From the NCBI RefSeq assembly GCF_000328475.2, contig NC_026478.1, positions 1,550,001 through 1,614,000 on the forward strand: DNA of 64,000 nucleotides, written 5' to 3'. Below the pieces are notes generated by a model. That model did not search any database. It had not been told where the DNA came from and saw only the letters and a list, made by a program, of their open reading frames with translations. This document shows, in pieces, positions 50,301 to 59,460 of the stretch. Both the position numbers and the translations under genes were made by a program. Within the stretch, counting starts at the first letter, position 1; each line of letters opens with the position of its first letter. Origin of the DNA: Mycosarcoma maydis (taxonomy: Eukaryota; Basidiomycota; Ustilaginomycetes; Ustilaginales).

Positions 50301-50474
50301 GACAAAACTCCCCAGGGAATCCGTGATTCGGCGAGACAGGAGGATGCGAGCAACACTTCAGACAACAGGCTGGAGCGATTTGATCGATCGTCCAACAGCA
50401 CAGGGGGGACGGCGCTTGTCGTGTATGGTGAAGACGAGAGCGATACGGATTCAACCACGGGTGCTGGTCAATGA
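47373..50474 (+). CDS. NAD kinase with long disordered N- and C-terminal extensions
   Basis: Encodes 1033 aa from ATG at 47373. The ATP-NAD kinase core spans about residues 285-720: TLGGDGTVL (GGDGT at 414-418), LGFLTNFDF, LNDLVVDRG (about 574; the family NE/D motif), the Gly-rich STPTGSTAYSLSAGGS (about 610) and a final DGRGRVELKQGD. NAD kinases make NADP+ from NAD+ and ATP; the set of yeast enzymes is Utr1, Yef1 and Pos5, and which one this matches I cannot tell. A Lys-rich linker (EKEPAKKGKKGKK) sits inside the core. The N-terminal ~285 residues and the last ~310 residues are acidic, Ser-rich and disordered, so the protein is roughly twice the normal length. No mitochondrial signal is obvious. 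Confidence 0.92.
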   Translation: MSASPNPSGHATSDATAQLSLLDSGLTTNSTAGLTLLDPPKPCSSKPDSGHFEVATDSPASSLTDKGDGNADQPINKTHAKVHDVSSLPHEHAAIQPSASLNSPCFVHSYLDRGVALGESLKKQRRQLSRQRPHRIRNQRQYSQSDVASADDDASPQPPAVGSDAAASSSMASSLSTGRRRTVADEENLSNSDSPSMHAKRSTERTPARVPVRTSSDDDDGDVDDGGDADNVAHQPLSDQSSSYGSSYSYSTDEEDSDKVRSLTRQLAETAVGVREMSKQLGRARVKSTIQSVMIITKARDNQLIKLTRELAIWLMTTPRNGKDTGLIVYVDSQLRQSKRFDAEGIRRDYPQLFDARPPKRTPSLPSSFSSSATSASDNNGPLNRGEGGNQLRFWNADMCSRSPHLFDFVATLGGDGTVLFCSWLFQRIVPPVLPFALGSLGFLTNFDFKSYKDVMKSALDDGIRVNLRMRFTATVYRATLPSSSSADRHRRQAIKSGKTGEIILNSVKNCGWDVIESPNPDPSHQRRSDLRPDDEVVLPSMEKEPAKKGKKGKKCRDKEIMCFSTRPVETFEVLNDLVVDRGPSPYVSLLEVFGDEHHMTTAQADGLCISTPTGSTAYSLSAGGSLVHPEIPAILITPICPHTLSFRPMLLPDSIELRIAVPYNSRSTAWASFDGRGRVELKQGDHIKVTASRYPFPTVCAENQSTDWFSSISRTLKWNERQRQKSFVVVEEGAEADSSSTGDKDKDTSTAASASKMFAKHSHHGDVDISDEGEDESDDENSDTKQDDDEEDAEKFDIDDTSTTVTRCNSPNPHGDGHAHVRRRSGQNTPRHANGGSRRSSGPSLLSGSLPRLTSITSTLGTKPREAHTKVDSSSAVSSNSGSLLNSPDRFGLQGPPLPPKAISERHLLSADFRLDGGRALSSSSKQTSWSSDRTSASDADAGSGSIAQASHATKSGRSRSKQAKAMTPSSALCRDKTPQGIRDSARQEDASNTSDNRLERFDRSSNSTGGTALVVYGEDESDTDSTTGAGQ

Positions 50475-52038
50475 AATCACAAATGGGTTCTTAGACACGT
50501 GGAATTCCTTCGAGATGTACGCAAGGAATGATCTTCCCACTTTTGCCAGTCCAAGAAGCATGTCTTTTGACGCTCCGCTCGATGTGCTCAGCGTTCTTAT
50601 TGAGCGATCATAGAATACTGAGATGAGATACCAACGAGTTGGACTGGGTAGCTGGATGACTCGTCACGTGGTGGCAGCGGGCCATGGGCGAAGCGGAGAA
50701 GCGGAGAAGCTGCCATGTCGCATTCGAAGTTGGTAGCGAAGCCGTTAGCGAACTCAGGAGCCTGAGTGAGTGCGAGAACACGGCCTTTTACCAGCTCGCC
50801 TGGATGAAAGAGAATTCAACGGTTGGTGCACGCAAGATCTCGCCAAGTTAGTTATGGCTTGATAGGTGGTGAATTGAGTAAGGCGAACACGATCGGCTGT
50901 TGCCGACATTGAGCGCGGACGCGTCACGGACGACGGGAAGTGGTGATACTGTACTTAACGTTACCCACGCTAGGGATCGCGAAATCACGCTTGGATGCAC
51001 ACTTGCAGGCAGAAGAAAGCGCCAACAAAAGAACAGAAGGTGGACCCTGAGCGCTGTCGGACTTGATCCGTGAAATAATCACGAATGTGATTTAATTGAA
51101 ACCGATTTGTCTGTCAAATCTGGCTCTAATGAAGCGGTAAACTTGGTTGTTTTATTATTTTATCTAATCGTGAATTTGGTTTCGCGTTTCGTGTTTGTTT
51201 CAGGCCAGCTTGTAAGCATTCCTCGAAACAGGAATGTGCGACACCGTGGCTGCTCAAACAGGCGTCAGCTTGTCAATAGGTTGACGGAAGGATGCTTTCG
51301 ATCAAACGCTCCCGTCGGAAGGTTACGGCAACAATGGGCTGCCAACAACATTGCAGTGAGTTGTAAGTGGTCCCGAGCCTTGCGCCACGCTGAGACAGGT
51401 CAAGCGGTCGCTAGATTGGCAGTGCGCATAGATGTGCAGCGGGTGGACGCCAGGTGAATTTTGGCGGGGAATCGATTGTCAATTTGGTCCCGCCAACAGA
51501 TCTTGAAACTTGAGGGCTGGATTCTAAGCTCCGCAAAACCACGAGCTGTCATTTTTGTTGGAATTCTTCCTATCCATGTCTCCTTCGAACCATACTGTAC
51601 AATCATGAATCTACAGTTTCCGACACTGTTTGCTGGGAATCTCGAATTAACGTAGCTTGCGCTGCACGCTGCACGCTGCAGCACGAGGTAAGTTAACTAA
51701 CTAATCACGAATGCTTACTCGTACAGATTGGCGAGGCGCACTTGCTTATCTGGTTGCAGTTTGGCACTTTGCAGACACGGGAGCATGTGGTGTCGAAATC
51801 CAAGCTTCAAATCCTGTCATTCCTCGATTGGTTTCTCCAGGTGCGACGATCAGGATCGTCGGCCTGCTGCATCACATGCAAATCTGGCCTCCCGCAAAGG
51901 TGCTTATTCATCCAGAGTAAACGTTTGCCGCCGCATGCTCCAAGCCGGTTCTCTTTTTCCTCAACCCGGACCTGAACGTGGACCCAAAGAATCTGACAAA
52001 GTCCAAACGAGTACATATGAAAGATCCGACCGAGAAAA

Positions 52039-52062
52039 AGAGAGAGAGAGAGAGAGAGAGAG
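52039..52062. repeat. (AG)n microsatellite
   Basis: Twelve AG units in gene-poor sequence. Confidence 0.85.
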
Positions 52063-54277
52063 CCTTCTGCGTCTGACAATCGTAACTCAGACAGAGCAAG
52101 TGAGACAGCTTCAGTTCGGTACTGCGAGAGAGCGGCCAGCTACACGACGGATCACGCCTTTGAGTGGTGTGAGACAAGCAGTTCAGTGGTTCAGCTCACT
52201 GCTTGGGATAATGGCTGTCTGGACCCATGCCAAAAATTCGAAGCGGGGAAGCAGCGAGGCGGCGGTCTTGGTTTCAGGATCCATATAGGCTTGTGACCAT
52301 GTCTGAGATTCTGCATGGGCTGTGATTCGCTACTGGTTTCGATAGGAGCTGTGGGACGCGCGCCTGTATGATCTTCTGTGGCTGTCCCGTGTCTCTGAAC
52401 CTGTACCAAGCTGGGTGACGCAAGCGTCATAAGCTGAGACTGGAGCACCTGATTGACCTCAGACAGCCGGAGCACCAACGGAACGGCTTGGCTCGACGTT
52501 CGCCGAATTTCGAATGTCGTCAGCGGAACAGGGGCTTGCTGCTGACCAATCACGAATGTGGCCGTCGAAGCGGCTCGTGAAGCACCTCGAAGTCGCGCAG
52601 TTTTGTTGATGGAAACCAGCTGGATGTCAGATTGGCCGCAGCGAGCACCGCTTCCGGTCGCGACGGTCGACCGGCCGTTCTAAGTTAGCGTTACAACAAC
52701 GGTCGCTTCGAATCTCGTAACCATGATCGAGTCCGTGATGAACTCGTACCGGCACTGAGTCACCAATGAGCTTTGCGGAAATGAGCCCAGTAGCGAGAAA
52801 AGGCCAAGAAGGCTCTCTGCTGCGTTGAGATCGGTTGAAGCAGTCTGGAGAGCAGCCAGATGAAATCAAATTGCCGCTGGTTGCGTCGATGGCTGCTCGC
52901 TTCCAGGTCGATCCCGGCGTCTTTGTGGGAAAAAATCGTCAGATGGTATTCCAAGCGAATTCATCATGATAAGAGCGCTGAGCACCGCGGCTGTCTCTGC
53001 GGCACAGAATCCCTGTTTGCTTCCCGTCACACACTCACAATTTGTCGTCGCGCGCGGGACCATGCGGCTGACAAGCAATTGCACTTTGCAATAAAAGCAA
53101 ATCAAGTAGCTCACCACCCAGGGGTTCGGATGCTGGTCTGAAGGGGGAACCCAGGAGTATTGCTCCCTGACCGTTGTATATCGATGACCAATCCATGCAT
53201 TTCAAGGTTGGCAACAAGAGGTTGGAGAAAGCGCAGTTTTTGCGACACGCTGTGCTGTGCTGGATCGTCGTTCCGGCTGATGGCCACGTCAAGTGAGACA
53301 AGCAGAGAACCTGCGTGCAGAGATCAACGATTTTTGATTTTTGATTCTTTGGATGATGAAAAACTCACCAAGGAAAAAAGTTCGGCGCCCCTGGCCAATA
53401 GCACAGCACAGTAATGTCACTGTACCGGCTTGCTTTTAGCTACCCCTCAGCCCAGATCTTTTACGAGTTAGCGAGCGCCCTTTGCTTGGCTTGTGCATCC
53501 TAAGCCCAGCGCGTCTAACGCCCTCTAGAACCCAATAATCATTTTGCATATTCTGCAGCCCTTGTCCCGCGCGCCGTCAAGGCGATTGCGCCGATACACC
53601 AACGGCCTACGTATCTCACGCTGTGCTGCGCTACTAATGAAACAGCTGCTGAAGCTATGCCGACGAAATTGTCGTATTTGGTGCGCGCGGTTGTGGATCG
53701 ACATGGTAATCCAAGACCTGCAGCTCAATCGTGATTCGGCACTGTGTCGTCTGCGCCATGTGTATCATCACCACACACTCTCGCTCAAGAATGCATATCA
53801 GGCCTGCCATCCCAAAACAGTTTATTTTTGGACCTTTTTTCGATTCCACGCTGTCGTCACCGCTATTTCTGTGTCGGCCTTTATTTTGTGAGCGAAACTT
53901 GCAGCCACGCTCCTGATACGAGGCCACATTGGCATGATGTGCTATCTTGCTTTGTTTGCCCTTACACCACGCTAATGAGAATTTTGCGATGACGCACGCT
54001 CAGACGGCATCGACTAGCGGTGCTACATCGGGATGCTTGATGTACCTCGCCGAGAAATCACGAAATTGCGTGGAGAGGCGGTGCACTTGAGGCGAGCAGC
54101 GTGTTGGTGTCTCTTGCACACGCCAGCGACAGCCGGTGGGTATAAGTGTTAGCCAGATGACTAGCAAAGCGGTGTTCGGAGATGGGTTGGCCAAGGATGG
54201 CGCTGAATTGGACTGTGTGCCTTCTTTGCTGTTCCAGATCGGGTTGCAAAGGTACAAAGAAAGGCCAGAATCACGAA

Positions 54278-54290
54278 TCACGAATCGTGA
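54278..54290. repeat. TCACGAATCGTGA palindromic motif, copy 3
   Basis: Part of a longer run of three motif units at about 54270-54292. Confidence 0.7.
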
Positions 54291-54353
54291 ATGTGGATCG
54301 CGAATGCTTTGCTGTGGATGTTCCATCCTCTCTGTGCCTCCTCACATTTCCAA

Positions 54354-54402
54354 TTTTATTTACTTATTTATTTATTTGTTTATTTGTTTATTTATTTATT
54401 AT
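54354..54402. repeat. (TTTA/TTTG)n microsatellite
   Basis: A run of TTTA with interspersed TTTG units, an AT-rich island in gene-poor sequence. Confidence 0.8.
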
Positions 54403-55831
54403 ACATAACAATATATTTTAACTTTGACTTTTTTTTCCATTTTGATAATCGTGACTATTTTCCATGGCGGCCGTCTGCAATCGTGAATCGGTTTTCTGTC
54501 GCGCTCAATCACGAATTACGTCGTGCGTCTCGTCTCCCCGTGTCACATTCACGATTTGCATTTCGATGGTTGGATCGATCCATCTCTCGTGTGTCTCATG
54601 ACTGCAGTCACAGTCAAACAAGCTGACGCCTCAATTGTCCGGAACCCTTTGGGTGCAGCCTCGCAGATCTCGCTTTACTGTGCCTCGCTTGTTGGCTCGT
54701 TGGCTGGTTGACAGGCTTGCCAACTACGCCCTTGTTCCCTCCCATCTCCATCGTCTATGTATCTTTCATCTCTTGGATCCCACCGTCTCCACCTTTTCGA
54801 TCACCATCGTTCCCTTTAGCCCAAGTCGCCGTCGTGGCTGTGGTCATCGCTTTCCCACACCATCGTCTTTCTTTCTTGTTCCGGACCCCGACCGCTGAAT
54901 TGGCTTGTCCGTACAACTTCATGGCACGGCAACCCTCAAGCTATCTAGTCACTTGCGATCAGCTCTACTGTATACTTCTACTTCAACTTCATCTCATCGG
55001 CGAGCATCTGGTAGCGACCCCGGTGCCCACTCTTTCAACCCAGGCGCTTCACCAACACCGGAACTGGCATCCCGTCCTTTACCCACGCTAGCCACCACCA
55101 CCCCTTCTTGTGTTCACGCCTCTGTCAACATACACAACTCTACCATTGTTCCATCGAATCGTATCGTATCGAATCGCTTCGCGCTTCAACCTCTCCGACT
55201 CTCGACTGATCAGCCAACCATTGATCTTTGCATAACCTCTGGCTTCACCAATTCACCGCACCTTCATTTCGCTCAACAGCGAACCACCTTGTAGCATACT
55301 CTAATTGCTTCAGCCGCGCCTCGATTGTTGTTTGCCGTTACATTACCCTGTAGCACCGCTTCGCCCGCCGTAATCAGCGCTGTCTATCATCCCACCGCAG
55401 CCCTCTCGACGCTAGGCACGCGCGCGCGCATATCGGACCCACAGCTCGCCCTCTCAACGATCATCGTCTCCAGCTCTGGTGCCCACCTCTCATAAGTCAT
55501 CTTTGCCACTCATCGCTTGTCGACAACCCAAATGTCTCGCCGCCTGCTCGCAATACTCTGATCATCCTCACACCCGTAGCAGCCACATTTGGCTCGTGCG
55601 GTGCTCTGCTGACGACCCAGCTCACTCACCGCGCCAGCCTAGCCAGCAACATTTTCAGGCTGAGGCAGGGTACTGCTAGCTTCTCCATTGACCGCACCAT
55701 CCATCTCTGTCCGACATCTACTCTGTCCTCCGGCGCAGCTCTTGGCCTGTCTCTTCGACTACGCCCTCGATCTGCTGAGCCAGACAGGCTGGCCAGCTTC
55801 AGCTTTCATCATTCTATCGACCCAAAGAGCC

Positions 55832-58594
55832 ATGGGGCCGACCGGCGCGAGAGCGGGGATTCCTTTCCCCGGCGCCAGCAGCGCCGCCGCCTCTACCAGT
55901 GCTTCTACCCGTGCTCCTTCGATACCGCGCTCCGTCGCCGATTCTCTGCCGGAATCCTCAGAGCCGCCAGAGTCTCGTGACATGGAACTGGATTCGGAAC
56001 CCCCTGCAGCAGCAGCGAGGCGCACCAACCAAACTGGGCTGGGGCCTTCCACCAGCCTACCAAGTATCAAGAACCTCTTTGGTCTTGAGCGAAAGGAGCC
56101 GCTAGCTTCGGTCCGACGCGTCGATGGTTTGTCAGACGACGGTCATTCTTCCGTTGGTACCGCGACACCCGGCTCGCCAGCCGGTCTGCACCCATCAGCC
56201 TCATCCCGCCCTGCCGATCGACGCGGCCATAGGAGTCACGCCAGCACCACCAGCTTCCCCGAATTTCAATCGGGTCTCTCGCATAGCACCAGCTCTTCAT
56301 CGCTCGGTCCCATTCGCACTCGCCATTCGTCCAATACTTCCGGCTCTTATGGACGAGGTGCAGCATTTGTGCCCAGTACGCCTCCACGCCCAGCTGGCTC
56401 TTCGGCACTTGCCTTCAGCCCCGAAGACGCCAGCTCGAGACGGAGAGTCGACTCGCGTTCGCGTCAGGCGCAGGCCCTCAAAGGACTCATCCTCTCGCCG
56501 CCATCGCTCAGGCTACCACTGGACGGCGATGGACCCTCCTCCGACATGCATGCAGGCTCGCAAAGACGTAGCGGTCATCGACCCGCCTCGTCCTCATCCG
56601 GTTCGCTTTCGACCCTATTTTCGCACATTTCCACCTCGTCCGATCCTGCACCCATGCTACCCCCGGGCTACCTACCCTCGACACACACTTCGGAAGAAAG
56701 TGTACCGCACGACGGATGGGGTGCCGCCAGCGCACCTTCGGACAGCACAAGTCCACGCACCAGCTGGCACAGCCGATCCTCGACACTCGAGTCAGGCGAG
56801 GCAGCTTACAAGATGACAGGCGGCTCGCTACTACCGCCATTTCGCGAGGCACATTTTTCACAAGGCGAGCCTCCTCGTCACTCACCGGAACAGCACTTGT
56901 CGATCCTCTCGCGCCACGGATCCATGCGTACTCCCGGTCCCTCTGCCAATCTGAGCGCTTCCTTAAGTCGACCTCGCGCTCGTACCTTGACGCACGGAGA
57001 TCGTCCCATCGCTCCGCTGCCCAATTCGGAGGATCCAGCGAGGAAGCAGAGGCTCGAGGCCGCTTCAGAGCTGCTACGTATAGGACAGCCGAGGGGCGAC
57101 GATCTACAGGCAGTCGGAAGCGGTGGTCGCGCATCTTCGCACAGGCACACCATGTCGATGCAGGAACGTTTACCGCTTCCTCTTGAACTCTATGAAACCG
57201 CAAACACGGTTCGAACACATCGGCCCAAGTCTCACTCAATGTCCGGCCAGGAACCGTTTGATCCAAGCATGTCGCTGCATCATGGCCCGCCCGTAATGCA
57301 GGCGCCGGGGCCAGGTGCGCCTCTGTTTGACCGTGGACCCCCTCCACCGCCATCAGGTGGCGGTGGCGGTGCCTTTAACTCGTTCCATCCGAGAAGAGGA
57401 CGTGGCGCTGGCGAGGAAGCGACGCATCCCGGTGGGGCCGGATGGGTGTTTCCACGCCGACCGATGCCTTCGGAATCGGCCGAGGCGCAACGCAACGCAT
57501 TCCAAGCGCAGATGATGCGAGGGCAGGCACTAGCAAGCGTTCCCGACGGCATCATCTCGGCTCAGCACGCCGGCGCTTTTGGTGGTGGTGTACGTGCAGC
57601 ACCGAGCACAACAGGTACGATCGCATCGGGTCAGGCGAAGTACGAGTGTGCGTGGTGCGGCAAGCGCTTCTCACGACCTTCGAGTCTTAAGATTCATCAT
57701 CACTCTCACACGGGTGAAAAGCCGTTTGTATGCAACGAGCCAGGGTGTGGTCGTTCTTTCAGCGTTCAGTCGAATCTGCGGCGACATCAAAAGTGCCATG
57801 CACCCGGCGGCGACCCTTCCGAACTTGAGTCGTCTCGTCAGCAGCAAGGGCATGTCGCGAGTCGCAGTGAAGATGGCTATTGGGCACGTGGGCCGCCTCC
57901 TCCTGCTGCCTCTTCCGGCGCAAGAATGAGCCCGATCGCTGGCGGAAGCGGAGGTTGGCATCCAGCACATGGGGGTTACGCTCCTGGACCTGCGCCAGCC
58001 CATGCGTACAGCATGGGACCTCCGCCACCGGGATCCATGCCTCCTCAGATGCAGATGCAGATGCAAATGCAAATGCAAATGCACGGTAAGGACCATCCGC
58101 CCCTGTCGCGTTCGGCCTATGAACCGGGCTCACGAAGCATGAACGCCTGGACCGAGATGCGGGGCGGCCACATGCCACCGCCTGGCTATCGAGACTACGA
58201 GCGCGGTCCATCCAATGACGGCTACAATGTGTCAGGGTCACCACGTCATTTTACGCAGATGCAGGAGCGTCGACTGTCCGAGTCGTCTGCAGAGGAAGAA
58301 GAAGAGGATGAGCTGCTGCACGAAGACGATCTGGCTGCGAGACAGACAGCGGACAAGGCGGAGAGGACGGATGGACTTGTTCAAAGAGCCGAAGTTACGT
58401 CTTTGTCAAGAGATTCGCTGTCGAGAGACGGCTCGAGCGAGGATGAAGCGGATACAACAGTCACGATGCGGAAAGGACCGCGCCCGAGGAGCACAACGAG
58501 TGCAAGCGTAACCTCGAACCTGCGCGCGGGCTTTAACTCGCTCTTGAATCCTGAGGACCACATGTCGGAAGACCGTTTCAAGGACGAGCGCTGA
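55832..58594 (+). CDS. C2H2 zinc-finger transcription factor
   Basis: Encodes 920 aa from the ATG at 55832; the longer open frame begins with TTG. Two adjacent C2H2 fingers lie at about residues 604-656: YECAWCGKRFSRPSSLKIH (C606, C609) with HTGEKPF linker, then CNEPGCGRSFSVQSNLRRH. The linker and the SRPSSLKIH/SVQSNLRRH helices are of the type common in fungal two-finger regulators, which bind GC-rich promoter sites. The preceding ~600 residues are disordered, Ser/Pro-rich; the following part has Gln-Met repeats (about 732-750, encoded by an ATGCAG/ATGCAA repeat) and an acidic patch (EEEEEDELLHEDD, about residue 826). A C/T-rich leader of about 1.1 kb precedes it. The target genes are unknown. 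Confidence 0.88.
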   Translation: MGPTGARAGIPFPGASSAAASTSASTRAPSIPRSVADSLPESSEPPESRDMELDSEPPAAAARRTNQTGLGPSTSLPSIKNLFGLERKEPLASVRRVDGLSDDGHSSVGTATPGSPAGLHPSASSRPADRRGHRSHASTTSFPEFQSGLSHSTSSSSLGPIRTRHSSNTSGSYGRGAAFVPSTPPRPAGSSALAFSPEDASSRRRVDSRSRQAQALKGLILSPPSLRLPLDGDGPSSDMHAGSQRRSGHRPASSSSGSLSTLFSHISTSSDPAPMLPPGYLPSTHTSEESVPHDGWGAASAPSDSTSPRTSWHSRSSTLESGEAAYKMTGGSLLPPFREAHFSQGEPPRHSPEQHLSILSRHGSMRTPGPSANLSASLSRPRARTLTHGDRPIAPLPNSEDPARKQRLEAASELLRIGQPRGDDLQAVGSGGRASSHRHTMSMQERLPLPLELYETANTVRTHRPKSHSMSGQEPFDPSMSLHHGPPVMQAPGPGAPLFDRGPPPPPSGGGGGAFNSFHPRRGRGAGEEATHPGGAGWVFPRRPMPSESAEAQRNAFQAQMMRGQALASVPDGIISAQHAGAFGGGVRAAPSTTGTIASGQAKYECAWCGKRFSRPSSLKIHHHSHTGEKPFVCNEPGCGRSFSVQSNLRRHQKCHAPGGDPSELESSRQQQGHVASRSEDGYWARGPPPPAASSGARMSPIAGGSGGWHPAHGGYAPGPAPAHAYSMGPPPPGSMPPQMQMQMQMQMQMHGKDHPPLSRSAYEPGSRSMNAWTEMRGGHMPPPGYRDYERGPSNDGYNVSGSPRHFTQMQERRLSESSAEEEEEDELLHEDDLAARQTADKAERTDGLVQRAEVTSLSRDSLSRDGSSEDEADTTVTMRKGPRPRSTTSASVTSNLRAGFNSLLNPEDHMSEDRFKDER
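58048..58083 (+). repeat. ATGCA(G/A) hexamer repeat encoding Gln-Met
   Basis: Six units of ATGCAG or ATGCAA inside the C2H2 gene encode alternating Met-Gln, a likely length-variable tract. Confidence 0.8.
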
Positions 58595-59460
58595 TCGGTG
58601 CGGCCAACAAACCCTTTGAGCAACCCCATAGCACATGATCTAGCGCTCCCCCCTTGGCTCACGGAAGCGAAGGTCGATTGCATTCACGATTGACATCCAA
58701 TGAAATGATCGTGGATACCCTGTTTTTGAATTTGCATATGGACCCACTCGTGACTCTTGTCAGAGGTCTGTGATTTTGCATGCGAAGTTGAGGCCTTTCA
58801 GAGCTCAAAGCGTGAAGATTGGAAGTGTGCGGCGGGTGCGAGTGCGGGTGCCGTTGGAGAATAAGAAGACTTGCGACTTTGGAGGCGGCTCTGCTCGCCA
58901 AATTGAGCCTGGTTGCTGCTTTTGCGAGTGACAAGTCGCGTCAATCAGTGAATCACGAATCGTGAATACACGATTGTGAATGGCCAAGTTAATTACGAAT
59001 CTTAATCACGAATGTTCACGATTGGCTTCCGATTCGGTAGATTCGTGATTCGCTTCGTGCTTCCCGCGTTACACACAACTGCCACACGCTTCGACTACGC
59101 AGCCGCCCGCCCATTGTGCTGCACGCCCATCACAATCGTGCAGCATTCACGATTAGTTAGCACGACTTGCCTCGCCTCTCCATTCGTGAATCGTGATTCG
59201 TGATTCGTGATTCACCAGACACTCGCGACTCGTACCCACGCTCCTCGCACACCGGCGAGACGATCCAACGAGCCCAAGGGGCAAAGCTCAAACCCTGTTG
59301 CGAGCCGCTCGGCTTCCACGTGCCAAGCCGCTACGCTTCGGTTCGGCCCAACTCAACACGAGGCAAGGTGGCTCCATCGCAGGTGTGGGTCTTTTGTTGT
59401 GCCTGCACACTTTCCAACGAACATTGACATCGTTCCGCCGCTCAAGCCGTGTCGTCACGC
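58595..59460. other. Intergenic, motif-rich
   Basis: About 870 bases between the C2H2 gene and the Sec7-PH gene. It has dense motif clusters at about 58950-59015 and 59180-59215, one perfect 13-mer at 58953-58965. The Sec7-PH leader has no in-frame ATG between the stop at 59194-59196 and 59461. Confidence 0.55.
58953..58965. repeat. TCACGAATCGTGA palindromic motif, copy 4
   Basis: Identical to the elements at 23407, 46692 and 54278; followed by further CGTGA/ACGATT half-units. Confidence 0.7.

Larger units (their letters stand above)
50475..55831. other. Gene-poor region (5.4 kb), possible degenerate or spliced gene on minus strand
   Basis: No gene can be firmly supported. Contents: an AG repeat at 52039-52062, a TTTA/TTTG repeat at 54354-54402, motif copies near 54269-54560, and a C/T-rich stretch from about 54650 to 55831 that looks like the long leader of the C2H2 gene. 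On the minus strand from about 53420 to 52190 one reading frame stays open over long blocks separated by only a few stops, with a plausible GTGAGT...CACGCAG intron near 53310-53367. It may be a spliced gene or a decaying one; other frames also look coding-like, so I do not call it. Confidence 0.3.

Noticed and set aside
51728..52288. 186-codon frame in the gene-poor region
   Set aside because: Contains the AG microsatellite translated as RERERE and has no domain support.
56508..57353. 281-codon minus-strand frame in the C2H2 gene
   Set aside because: Antisense to the well supported transcription factor; composition follows from GC-rich codons of the sense strand.
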